Below, in pieces: positions 13,203-23,600 of a DNA stretch of 64,000 nt. The notes under the pieces are model-generated. The model saw only the letters and a list, made by a program, of their open reading frames with translations, was not told where the DNA came from and ran no database searches. Origin of the DNA: Paralichthys olivaceus (Eukaryota > Chordata > Actinopteri > Pleuronectiformes > Paralichthyidae); NCBI RefSeq assembly GCF_024713975.1, contig NC_091116.1, positions 14,667,682 through 14,731,681 on the forward strand, written 5' to 3'. Both the position numbers and the translations under genes were made by a program. Positions within the stretch are counted from its first letter, which is position 1, and each line of letters starts with the position of its first letter.

Positions 13203-14207
13203 TTACTCTTCGTCCTCGCCATCCTGTCTGAAGTCCATGTGAGCGAGCAGCGTCTCCACCTCTTCCGTGTTGAGCCTCAGGTGTTGCATGCTCTCGTAGC
13301 CAGGCTCAGCCCTTTGCAGGTCCACGCCGCTCACCGCCTTATGCGCCTCCTCCTGCAGCTGCTTGGCGGTGAGGAGGAACTCTGCAACACCACTGTGCTG
13401 CAAACTCTGCTGCAGCTTCTCCTGCAGCTGGTTGATGAGCTGCAGCTGCTGCTTGTAGCGCTCGGCCAGTGCTCGGAGGGCAGATATCTTGTCTTGCTCC
13501 TCGTGGCTGATGTGCTCCAGCAGTTGACCCTTCCTCTCCTCCATGATGGCGTACAGCAGGTCGAAGCTCTCGCCCAGACGCCTCCTCTGCAGCTCGCCGT
13601 TGTCCTGGATCAGCTTGCAGCTGTCGTCCATCTGCGCCATGACGGCCTGGACGCAGCTGTTTCCTGTGGCCAGCAGCTCCACGGCGGCACACAGCTCGCT
13701 TTTCTGGCTCTGGTAGATGACATGTAGTGGTGACACCTCGCAGTCTTTGTGTTGCCCGAACACCTTGCACATGGAGCAGGTAGGCGTCTGGCATGTGATG
13801 CAGTAGATGTTGATGTGTTCGTCCTCGTGCTCCTTACACATGGGCTCCTTGGTGTCTTTGTCCTTCAGGGGCGGTTCCTCACCATTGCCGCCGCGGCTCT
13901 CCTGCTGCTGCTTGTAGATGTCGATGATGTTCTCCACCAACAGGTTCCTCTGCAGCCCGTACACACCGTGGCGGTCCAGCAATACCTCAAAGCGGCAGGT
14001 GGGGCAGCGGAAGGTTCCACCAGAGTAGTGATAGGGGTTGCGGGACTCGTAGAGGTCGCTGGCGCAGCTGCGGCAGAGGTTGTGTTGACAGGGCAGGATG
14101 ACCACGGGTTTGTTGAACATGTCGAGACAGATTGGACAACTCAGCTGCTTCTCCAGACTCTCCATGGCACTGAGCTGACGCATCACCTGACCTGTCTGGA
14201 TGTCCAT
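13203..14207 (-). CDS. trim63: MuRF-type tripartite-motif E3 ubiquitin ligase (TRIM63/MuRF1-like), single exon
   Basis: A 334-residue uninterrupted reading frame. The order is: C3HC4 RING with CPICLDMF and CQHNLC (about residues 24-72); the MuRF family segment RHGVYGLQRNLLVENIIDIY; a B-box 2 (CKEHEDEHINIYC...CSMCKVFGQH); a coiled coil; a COS-box region ending near MDFRQ; and a short acidic tail GEDEE. Mammalian MuRF1 is about 353 residues with a longer acidic tail. MuRF proteins sit at the sarcomere M-line and ubiquitinate muscle proteins for turnover. A TATAAA lies 62-67 bp upstream (14269-14274), and AATAAA signals on the minus strand lie at 13083-13088 and 12964-12969. From memory, mammalian TRIM63 is split by introns, so an intronless copy suggests retroposition or intron loss. 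TRIM54, TRIM55 or the fish-specific trim101 are less likely alternatives. Confidence 0.88.
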   Translation of the reverse strand: MDIQTGQVMRQLSAMESLEKQLSCPICLDMFNKPVVILPCQHNLCRSCASDLYESRNPYHYSGGTFRCPTCRFEVLLDRHGVYGLQRNLLVENIIDIYKQQQESRGGNGEEPPLKDKDTKEPMCKEHEDEHINIYCITCQTPTCSMCKVFGQHKDCEVSPLHVIYQSQKSELCAAVELLATGNSCVQAVMAQMDDSCKLIQDNGELQRRRLGESFDLLYAIMEERKGQLLEHISHEEQDKISALRALAERYKQQLQLINQLQEKLQQSLQHSGVAEFLLTAKQLQEEAHKAVSGVDLQRAEPGYESMQHLRLNTEEVETLLAHMDFRQDGEDEE

Positions 14208-14268
14208 CCTCTCCTTCTTCTTTTCTCTATGGATTATTTTTGTCTACCACTGCCTGGAGCCCCTCGCC

Positions 14269-14274
14269 TTTATA
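14269..14274 (-). promoter_or_regulatory. TATA box of trim63
   Basis: TATAAA on the minus strand inside GGGTTATAAAGGCG, about 65 bp before the start codon, which allows a short 5' leader of roughly 35 bp. A CCAAT motif (CCCAATCAG on the minus strand, near 14312-14320) lies farther upstream. Confidence 0.6.
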
Positions 14275-14664
14275 ACCCTCATCCCCCCTCCCCCCCGCAG
14301 GTTGTTTGTCAAACTGATTGGGAGAAAATAGACTTGGCTCCGCCCCCTGCTGCACAGACCGTACTGAGGACCAGACTCCCCCTCACCCCTCCCTCCTGCA
14401 GAGACATTTCATGAAGCCTTTCATCAAATGAATCAACTTATTTATTAAATGTATTTATTTACAAGTTTATCTCTGTAAACAACCAAACAGGAAGTGACTG
14501 TCGCTGTCAAGCTTCTACTTTTAAACTGAAACTCGACCATTGACGCCCAAGGTTCCCGTGTGTGTGGGGTTAGGGTGCATTACACAACAGCAGCAGAGTC
14601 TGAAGTAAACACTCGTCATGTGCAGCAACTTGTGTAACAACCTCATGGAAAACAGCGTTTCCAC

Positions 14665-15556
14665 ATGTTCAACATGTTCAACAACATGATGAACAATATG
14701 TTCAACAACATGTTCAACAACATGATCAGCAACATGATCAACATGTTCAGCAATATGTTCAAGAACATGTTCAACAACATGTCCAACCACATCTTCAACA
14801 ATATGTTCAACATGTATAACAACATGTTTAACAACATGTTCAACAACATGTTTAACAACATGTTCAACAACATGTTCAACAATAAGTTCAACATGTTCAA
14901 CAACATGTTCAAGAACATGTTCAACAACATGTCCAACCACATGTTCAACATGTATAACAACATGTTTAACAACATGTTCAACAACATGTTTAACAACATG
15001 TTTAACAACATGTTCAACAACATGATCAACAATATGTTCAACATGTTCAACAACATGTTCAAGAACATGTTCAACAACATGTCCAACCACATCTTCAACA
15101 ATATGTTCAACATGTATAACAACATGTATAACAACATGTTTAACAACATGTTCAACAACATGTTTAACAACATGTTCAACAACATGATCAACAATATGTT
15201 CAACATGTTCAACAACATGTTCAACAATAAGTTCAACAACATGTCCAACCACATGTTCAACCACATGTCCAACCACATGTTCAGCAATATGTTCAAGAAC
15301 ATGTTCAACATGTTCAACATGTTGAACATGTTCAACATGTTCAACAACATGTCCAACCACATCTTCAACATATGTTCAACATGTTTAACAACATGTTCAA
15401 CAACATGTTCAACCACATGTTCAACAACATGTCCAACCACATGTTCAACAACATGTTCAACCACATGTTCAACCACATGTTCAACAACATGTCCAACCAC
15501 ATGTTCAACCACATGTTCAACATGTTCAACATTTTCAACAACATGTTCAACAATAG
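14665..15556. repeat. 12-bp minisatellite TTCAACAACATG between trim63 and cd59
   Basis: About 890 bp of ttcaacaacatg and variants (ttcaaccacatg, tttaacaacatg, tccaaccacatg). Occasional 9-bp ttcaacatg units break up the pattern. Higher-order blocks of about 250 bp recur (14760-14900, 14900-15050, 15060-15200). Unit length again divides by three, so long open frames appear on both strands (FNNM, EHVV). Confidence 0.96.
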
Positions 15557-15851
15557 AGAGAGAGAGATTTGTATATATGTAATGTATGTTTCAATTGTTT
15601 CACTCAGTAAAAATGTTTAGTATCTTTAAAACAATGATGAAAACTCCGCTTGTTATAGATGAATCCTTAAAAAATGATAAATATCGATTGTACTCTGTGA
15701 TGTCAGCTGACATGTTAATGAGCCAGGCAGCTCCTCCTCCTCTCTGTGGCAGCCAATCACACAGCAAGAGCCCAAAAGGGGAGAGGTTTAAACATGTGAT
15801 TGGGCCCAGTGTCAATGAAGTAAAAAAAACAATGATCTGATACCAGAAAAA

Positions 15852-16606
15852 ATACTATGGTGCTGCAGAGTTCAGTACTACAGAGAAAATACTATGGTAC
15901 TGCAGAGTTCAGTTCTACAGAGAAAATACTATGGTGCTGCAGAGTTCAGTACTACAGAGAAAATACTATGGTGCTGCAGAGTTCAGTTCTACAGAGAAAA
16001 TACTATGGTACTGCAGAGTTCAGTTCTACAGAGAAAATACTATGGTGCTGCAGAGTTCAGTACTACAGAGAAAATACTATGGTACTGCAGAGTTCAGTTC
16101 TACAGAGAAAATACTGCAGAGTTCAGTTCTACAGAGAAAATACTATGGTGCTGCAGAGTTCATTACTACAGAGAAAATACTGCAGAGTTCAGTTCTACAG
16201 AGAAAATACTGCAGAGTTCAGTTCTACAGAGAAAATACTATGGTACTGCAGAGTTCAGTATTACAGAGAAAATACTATGGTACTGCAGAGTTCAGTATTA
16301 CAGAGAAAATACTATGGTGCTGCAGAGTTCAGTACTACAGAGAAAATACTATGGTACTGCAGAGTTCAGTATTACAGAGAAAATACTGCAGAGTTCAGTT
16401 CTACAGAGAAAATACTGCAGAGTTCAGTTCTTCAGAGAAAATACTGCAGAGTTCAGTTCTACAGAGAAAATACTATGGTGCTGCAGAGTTCAGTACTACA
16501 GAGAAAATACTATGGTACTGCAGAGTTCAGTATTACAGAGAAAATACTATGGTCCTGCAGAGTTCAGTATTACAGAGAAAATACTATGGTCCTGCAGAGT
16601 TCAGTA
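15852..16606. repeat. 37-bp minisatellite with a 28-bp short form
   Basis: About 755 bp of ctacagagaaaatactatgg followed by tgctgcagagttcagta. Variation is mainly at one or two bases (gtgctg/gtactg/gtcctg; gtacta/gttcta/gtatta). A 28-bp form lacks the ctatggtgctg-type segment (for example near 16110, 16180 and 16390). Every unit carries a CTGCAG. Conservation is very high, which points to recent amplification or homogenisation. Confidence 0.96.
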
Positions 16607-16955
16607 CATGTCTGAAAGTAACTGTAAATATACTACACTATACTTTTAAAGGTATTGCTACAATACGCTGTTAAAATACTACACTGTAAAACAAACTAAT
16701 TCAACTAACAAGCAAGTAAGCTGCAAAAGATTTCAGATCAAATTAAATAAAAATAGCCATTGATGGTTTGTAAAACTTTATTTAATCTGAGGTCCTTTAC
16801 AGACAGTGTTTTTTCAGGTTTGTGAAACTTTATTACAGGTAACATGAACAAGTGAACATGTGAATGTGAACATGTGATGAATGAGTGTCTGTTAGAGAAG
16901 CTGCTGTTGTTATGTTCGCTGTGTGTTTCAGGCACTGGGAGGCGCTGTTCATGCC

Positions 16956-17630
16956 TCAGTGGATGCACCACCACATGATGACCACAGAGGCTAGCAGACC
17001 AATCAGAGAGCTTGCAGCAGAGGAGGGGGCGGAGTTACACAGGTCAGAGTTGCAGCACTTGAAGGTGAAACTGGAAACCTGTGAATTATATAATTTTATA
17101 AATCCATCAGTGAAGCAGTTTGTTTAATAGGATAGTGTACACAGGTTTGTACAGGTGTGTACACAAGTGTATGTAGGTGTGTGTACATACACACACCTCA
17201 GCACCATCTGTAGATGCTTCATTTCAGACCCTGAACAACAGTGATGAGGTCTTTTATTTTGAAGGTTGTTTCAGTTTCTACCTGAGTTCTTACCTGAGGA
17301 AACATCTGGGCCAAACGACTGTACTCACAGTCTGAATACTTCAGACACTGACGGTATGTCATCCCACCTGCAACACAAACAGTGACATCAACACAGCTCC
17401 ACTGTCTATGGGACAGGTACAGGTGGAACAGGTGTATAGACGTTGTGACGTACCTCTCTCGTTAAGTGTCAGACAGGCATCATCATAGCTACAGTCTCGT
17501 TGTTTGGCACAGCTGGCTGTATAATCTTTACAGCTGTAACAACGAATGGCTGATCCTGTAACAAAAAACAAAGCTGTTAGCTTAGCTTAGCATACAAAGT
17601 GGGAACAAACAGCCTGGTTGTGTCCACAGG

Positions 17631-17664
<34 letters not shown>

Positions 17665-17977
17665 ATGGACACTGATGACCCCAGTCCTCATATAACCTCA
17701 CAACTCATTATGTTAAACCCCCTCACATACACACGTTATAATGAGGACGTCATCAGTTGATACCAAGCGTTCACATTGATAAATAAATGAAAGAACAAAT
17801 AAATAAAAGTAAACTTTATTTTCTGATGAAGTTAAAAAGTTAATCATCAATGATTCCCACATTATTATTATTATCATTATTATTATTGATTATTCGAATC
17901 AATCACATCAAATCAAACGTACCCAGTCCGATGAGAGCGGAGCAGATCAGCACACACATCCACAGGGAGCGCTTCAT
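16956..17977 (-). CDS. cd59: CD59-like GPI-anchored complement regulator (Ly6/uPAR domain)
   Basis: Four coding exons on the minus strand: 17923-17977, 17454-17555, 17294-17367 and 16956-17078; frames close to 117 residues. Exon 1 is a signal peptide (MKRSLWMCVLICSALIGLG). The mature part opens IRCYSCKDY and carries ten cysteines in the Ly6 pattern, ending in the diagnostic CCNSDLCN. A hydrophobic tail (SSLIGLLASVVIMWWCIH) follows, as expected for a GPI-anchor signal. CD59 blocks the complement membrane attack complex at the cell surface. Minus-strand AATAAA signals occur at 16829-16834 and 16777-16782. Another Ly6-family member is possible, but the exon layout and spacing fit CD59. Confidence 0.85.
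17637..17662. repeat. GT microsatellite in cd59 intron 1
   Basis: An uninterrupted run of about 13 GT dinucleotides between the first and second coding exons of cd59. Confidence 0.95.
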
Positions 17978-19787
17978 TTTCACCTCAGCACAGCAGAGAA
18001 CCGAGTGGAGAACAGACAACAGTGAACACTGACCTCAACTCAGTTGACAGACAGCTGAGAGCTCAGAGGCCACGCCCAGTGGGAGGAGCTGCATTGTAGG
18101 TTAGAAACACATGTGAAAAACATTTTATAGACATATATTAGCCAAGTAACACGTTAGAAAGAAACATGAGAAAATAACACTTCGGTTTCCAAATTTACAT
18201 TTTTTGTTGAATTTTAGACGCAAAACATGAAGACAGGCGCTGCTTTACTGAGAGTCTATTAAATCATGATCCTTTAGCGCCACCATCAGGTTATAATCTT
18301 AATGTGTGGTTGTAGTTTCTGATCAGTTAGAGGTTCCAGCTGTTAGCATGCTAACATAAGCATGTAGCTGACAGCAGCTATTAGCTAGATGCTAACATTA
18401 GATGACATGTCTGCAGAGCGTGGGTGTGTTGGCGTCCTTCCCGCTGCCTCGCTGCTGATGTGATGACCTGATTATGATGGAGATGGCGGCAGTGATGAAG
18501 ACGCTCTGTGTCCTACCGTTTATCTCAGAGCAGAAGAAGAAAAGATCCATTGTTTGTTTCTCCAACACAAACAAACAAACAAACAAAGAGCTGCTGTGTG
18601 ACAAAGAACAAAGACGAGGTCAGTGCAACAACAATGGACGCTCTCATCACTCTGTCACACCACTGTCTTCATCATCTTCATCATCAGGTGGCAGTATAAT
18701 ATAATTATAATAAAATAAAATGTAGGGAACCTTAATGTTCAGTATAAAGTTCAACTTCACAGATCGATGTGTCCATTTAGAAGAACAAGTGATTGTGAAT
18801 CAGTTTCTCTGCTTTGGTGCAAATCAAAGTCAAATCAGGTTCTATGAGACGAAATTAAGACAAGCCCCAAACAGGGAATGTTTTGCTGGTGTCCTCATTA
18901 CTTCTGGTAGCATGAGGCACTACCTGCAGCCCAGGACAGACTCAGACTCATCAGTCGATGTCAGGAAGACATTGTACAATAAATCATATTTTATTAGCAT
19001 TGCCTCAAATTCTCAGTTTGTCTCATCGATGTTAACAAGGAGCAACATCCTCTGTTCTTAACTCAACAAGAGTAAAACTCCCAATGTTACTTTATGAACG
19101 GTAAACAAAGCTCAGAGTCACATGTGAGGATCCGTCTCCAGGGCACAAGGACAATAGATGCTGATGGAACTGAACACATCAACATAATACCAGGATTTAT
19201 TACATTAGAAGAAACAGTTTGTAACTTCATGGAAAGTAAATGATTTGAAGAGTTATTGTCAGTGATGGTAGAGTATGTACAAGAAGTCTTGTAATCATAG
19301 TTCAGGATCAGAGCTTCACAGCCTGTGATCTATATAGATATAGATATAGAAATATCAGCCTCTGGTTGTATAATCTGTTTAAAAATCTGATGAAAAGATG
19401 AAAACAGATGAAAAGACACCTGAAGAGCAGCTTCAGTGATGATGTCAGTGTACTGCTGGCTGCTGATTGGTCCATGGACAGCAGGTGAGAAGCACCTGAT
19501 GATAAATGAAACCTTCATTAATGATTGATCAGCTTCAGTTTGTTTCTTCGTTTGGTTTTTAGTCTGAGACACGACCGACCAAGGTGAGTTCTGCTGTTGT
19601 ACTGAATTCTATTGTTCTACTTTTGTTCTAGGTTGTAATTTTATACTGGGTTCTGTTGTTCGACTGAGTTCTACTCGGTTTAGTGTCAGAGTTCTTTTCG
19701 TTGATTATTGATCAGTGATCAGTTGAAGTTTTATTAATATTTACTATGTTATTTTGTTTATTGTTATGTTTTTCAGTGTAACCCGTC
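17978..19787. other. Intergenic cd59-dytn, with a LINE 3'-UTR fragment
   Basis: The 5' flanks of the divergent genes cd59 and dytn. No coding exon was found. A diverged interspersed-repeat fragment lies at 19032-19290 (listed separately). The stretch near 19565-19740 probably holds the untranslated first exon of dytn, but I cannot fix its limits. Confidence 0.5.
19032..19290 (-). mobile_element. LINE 3'-UTR fragment
   Basis: About 260 bp are closely similar to 52572-52872, sharing runs such as gatgttaacaaggagcaac, tttatgaacggtaaacaaag and agttattgtcagtgatggta. The second copy continues into reverse-transcriptase-like sequence on the minus strand, so this is a 5'-truncated LINE tail. The flanking open frame at 18735-19061 is a by-product. 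Confidence 0.7.
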
Positions 19788-21551
19788 ATGGATCTAGATG
19801 TCATCGGTAAATTATTCTCTTATCCTCTGGCAAGTCTTGTTAAAACAAGATATAGAGCTTTTATATCGGTGAACATCCTGTTTCCTTTGCAGAGGGGCTG
19901 AATGAGATTCGTCCATCAATTTATCGAGTCGCCATGAAGCTCATGTCTCTGCAGAGACTCTGTCACAGTAAGAATGCACACGTCCCACATCATCAATACC
20001 TAATTTTCCAGTTTTGTCAGAAATGAGATGTGGAGTTAAAGTGATAGTGAAAAAAAAGAAACTTCCCTCAATATATAGTCACCACTATGATGGGGGGGGT
20101 TCAGGGTTAAAAAGAGTTAGAGCAGAAGTAACTGGAGACCGAAGCTTCAGACGTAATAAAACAACAGAAAAAACAAAAACCTGTGTCCACCTCGGAGGAA
20201 GATGTCAGAGACATTTAGGCCAAAAACTTAGCGTAAATGATGTTGTTTTGAGTTGAATATGAATGTCGGGGCTTGATGACATCACAGGAGCAGATATGGA
20301 GGCATGTTGTGTTTTATTACGTCTGAAGAATCTGTCACTAGTTACTTCAGTTGTGTTGGATTCTGCTCTAACTCTATTTACCCCTGAAACTCCAGAAGTG
20401 TTTCAGACACTGCACTCCCCCCCTCCATCATAGTGCTGTGTAGATAATGAGTGAACAGTTAATAACACAGTGTGTGTGTTTCCAGTGCACGTCGTGTACG
20501 TGCGACACGTCATGGCAGCGTTCAGCTCGCTGGATGGGAAGGGACAACAGGAAGTGAGGCTGAGCAGACAGGAAGTGACCTGGGCTCTCAACAGGATGTT
20601 TGACAATGCATCACAGGAAGTGTCACAGGAAGTGTCAGGTCATGTTACAGAGGAGATGTGTAACGTGATGCTGCGTCTGTTTGACGTGTCTGAGGTCAGA
20701 GGTCAGAGGTCATGTTACCTTGTTTTTCTCCTCGCTCCAAACAGGAGGTGACTGTTTGTGTTCATGTTCCAGGCTCAGGCTGCATCGGTGTCCGCAGCTT
20801 CTCTTCAGGCGGCACTCTTTGCTTTGTCCGCTGACACTCTGCTCGCCAAGTACAGAGGTGATCTCATCAATACCATGATTATTGATTATCAGCCGGAAAT
20901 CTGCCTGTCCTCTGCCGGACAGGTGTCTACTTCAGAATCAGAGCCTTATGTTTGTGTCTCCTTCAGAATAAGAGTCTTGTGTTAGTGTCTCCTTCAGAAT
21001 AAGATTGTTTGTTGTTGCAGCTCTGGTGAGACTCTGTGAAAACCCATCAGGATCCGTCAGCAGATCTGGACTCAGGTCGTTACTCCACGACCTCCGTCAG
21101 GTAAAACTCTTCACACACTGTTTCCCAGCATGCCCCTCTCCTCTTGCTGTCTGACATGTGCATCATGTGACCAGGTTCCAGCCGCTGTGCAGGAGGAGGT
21201 GGTTTTTGGCGGTGTGGAGGCAGCAGTGAGGTCGTGTTTTAATGCGGTGAGAGCAAAGAGAGATGCGGCTGATTGGTGGTTGTCATGACAACACACTGAC
21301 TCTGCATGTTTACAGGTGTTGACTCCGACAGCGAGCACAGAACATGTGATGTCATGGCTGCAGAACGAGCCCCACCTGTTGCTATGGTTACCCACCCTGT
21401 ACCGGCTGTGTGTCAGTCAGGACGTCAGTCACATGGTCCGCTGCCACACCTGCAAGACGTTCCCCATCACCGGACTCAGGTGATCGAACATCAGCCAATT
21501 AGAGGAGAGATGAAAGCCTGTCCAATCAGAGCAGAGGGAGCAATGATGTCA

Positions 21552-21593
<42 letters not shown>

Positions 21594-23562
21594 ATCGATG
21601 TTTGAAGTGTGTGAACGTCCACGTGTGTCAGAGCTGCTTCCTGAGCCAGAGACAGACACGCAAACACAAACCACCACATCCTGTCCTCGAGTTCTGCACA
21701 CAGGTGAGACAGGTGCCGACAGACAGTCACAGAGAGACAGACACAAAGAAACAGATACAGACAGACAGAAGTACAGAGAGAGACAGGTGAAAGACTTATT
21801 GTGAAACTTTGTGTTTGAAAAGTGTTTTATTAATTCACTTTTTTTATTATGGTCTATATCAGCCGACCTGGCGGGAATCTCTGTCCTCGTTAGTGCACAA
21901 AGCTCGTCACACTCTGTTGCCACGTCGATACACTCAGAGAGAAGCTGATAGGGGGGTCCTGATGTGGGCGGAGCCAGGAGAGACTAAGAACAGGTGTGGA
22001 ACTTTTATTTTGTTAAAACTTCTTCAGGTCGAGTTTTAATGTTTTTGAATTTGGTGTCTCAGAGCTGCACCCCCTTCCGACGCTTCATCATCATTGGATG
22101 GGTCAGCTGTCCATCACAGTTCCTGTTCGTCTAAAGCTCTGCAGACTGACGAGGTGACTTCTGATGACATTACTGTTGTTTACATGTGTGTTTGTTGTGT
22201 AATGTTTGTTTGTGTTGTTCTTCAGACTCTGACGACTGACGTCACAAACCTGCAGCGAGACAAGTGGTGAGAAAAACTAGCAACCAATCAGAGAAGAGCG
22301 TGGACATACAGGTCGTCATGTTTGTTTGTTGTCAGGCTGCTGGAGCAGGAGATGCAGGCGTGGAGACTCACCATCCAATCAGAACACAGCCTCCTGGAGG
22401 ACAGGTGCTCAGAAATGGAGGTTACCATGGAAACACTGAGGCAACAGAATGTCAGTCTGCAGGTTCTGCTCGCTCAGGTAAGTCACATGATCACAGGCAG
22501 GGGTGTGGAACAAGATTCTGGGCCCTATACACAAGCAGTCTGTGTGGGCCCCCTTCCTCTCTAGATTCATGATGTCCCTCATGCATATTTAAAATAATGT
22601 TTCTACAAATAACAAGTCAACTGTAAAAATGCCCCATCCTTAGTATCACCTGGAGACGCCGCTCTGCTCTCCTACATATCCAAGGTTCTCGTTCACGCAG
22701 TTTACAACAGAACACACAGTGAAAATGATCTTTTCACACCAGTTGAATGTTTATCTCTTAAATAAGTCACTAACCAAAATATTTCTGTAGCCTACCAATT
22801 TCAAAATAAAGGCATTGTTTCTGTTGACTGAATCCATTTATTTGTTCTTTAAATGTTTATATTGGAGTGGAAAATGCATGTGGTATAGTACTGTTATTTA
22901 ATTGACTGCAGTTTTTATATTTTCTTCTTTCCTCCAGGCTTCGAACAAGATGGAGGCTGAACAACACGCTAGTGCTAATACAGACAACAAGGGGAGAGGG
23001 GACATCACCACTGACACAGAGATAAACTCAGAGGAGGAACAAGTGATGAATGAGTGGAGTGAAGACGAAAGTCAAACTCCATCTCCCACAATCCACCGGG
23101 GGGTGTCTCCAGCACATGAAGACCACTGTGAGGAGGGGTCTTTAAGTGACAGGCATCTCTGTCGTCCAGTAGAACAAGAGGAAGGAGACACCTGTCTGTC
23201 TGAAGAAGGGGAGGATTATGGGACATGTCGTCCTGAAGAGCAGCTCCACCAAATTGTAGACAGTCTGAAGACTAAGATGGAGACAGACAGGTGGAGAGAC
23301 AGACAGACAGGTGAGTCACAGACAGACAGATGAGTATTTGTTTTTAACAAGATGATTTCAAATCTTTTCGTGTCCAGGAGAGAGGAACGGGGCGGAGCTT
23401 GTGGAGGCTGCAGAGCAGGTGGGAGGCTCAGTTCACCACCTGGTGGTCGCAGTGAGAACTAACAGAGTCCAACAGGTGAGTCGTGTGCGGGTAATAAAAA
23501 CTTTTTATTCAACGTTCACAGGGTTTTTAAATAAAGGTAGAAAATCATCAAGTGACCTGTAG
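19788..23562 (+). CDS. dytn: Dystrotelin (dystrophin-related ZZ-domain protein)
   Basis: Exons 19788-19806, 19893-19967, 20486-20694, 20773-20857, 21021-21100, 21175-21246, 21316-21479, 21592-21703, 21863-21993, 22063-22153, 22226-22266, 22336-22477, 22938-23310 and 23378-23475+; frames close through all of them (564 codons, then read-through to TAG at 23560-23562 for 592 residues). The start MDLDVIEGLNEIRPSIYR and the EF-hand-like region resemble the dystrophin/dystrobrevin core. A ZZ zinc finger (HTCKTFPITGLRYRCLKC... CQSCF) sits near residue 225, then a coiled coil (WLLEQEMQAWRLTIQSEHS) near 354-407, then an acidic low-complexity tail. Human DYTN has about 578 residues. The exact C-terminus is uncertain, because a good donor (CAGGTGAGT) follows 23475 and two AATAAA motifs precede the stop. 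Its place beside zdbf2 and eef1b2 matches human 2q33. Confidence 0.87.
20083..20435. mobile_element. MITE-like element with long inverted arms in dytn intron 2
   Basis: The ends are inverted: CACTATGATGG at 20083 and CCATCATAGTG at 20425. The arms match further inward (gagttagagcagaa against ttctgctctaactc; cttcagacgtaataaaac against gttttattacgtctgaag). No open frame exists, so this is a non-autonomous DNA element of about 350 bp. I could not define a clean target duplication or the superfamily. A related, more damaged copy lies at 36385-36690. Confidence 0.65.
21552..21584. repeat. GT microsatellite next to the dytn exon encoding the second half of the ZZ finger
   Basis: About 14 GT repeats immediately upstream of the acceptor at 21591, effectively forming part of the polypyrimidine tract (TTTTCAG follows). 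Confidence 0.9.
23493..23509. terminator. Back-to-back poly(A) signals between convergent dytn and zdbf2
   Basis: AATAAA on the plus strand (23493-23498) and AATAAA on the minus strand (plus TTTATT, 23504-23509) lie a few bases apart. The minus-strand signal lies about 92 bp beyond the zdbf2 stop and suits it well. The plus-strand signal, with another at 23530-23535, precedes the read-through dytn stop, so its use would need a different dytn ending. Confidence 0.5.
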
Positions 23563-23600
23563 AACAGATAAAACATTATCTTCTTCTCGACCTACTACTA

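Noticed and set aside
13239-14414. Plus-strand and alternative minus-strand frames of 150-221 codons overlapping trim63.
   Set aside because: Shadows of the GC-rich MuRF coding exon; the 334-residue frame alone contains RING and B-box motifs.
14521-15582. Open frames EHVVEHVV and FNNMFNNM of about 280-305 codons.
   Set aside because: Same reason: a 12-bp intergenic minisatellite; both strands are open and the units are only loosely conserved.
15857-16674. A repeat array of 37-bp units, superficially like a CRISPR array, with three long open frames.
   Set aside because: No unique spacers separate the repeats, the units are directly joined, and the setting is a vertebrate nuclear genome.
18735-19061. 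108-codon plus-strand open frame.
   Set aside because: Partly within a LINE 3'-UTR fragment; no recognisable domain, splice context or promoter.
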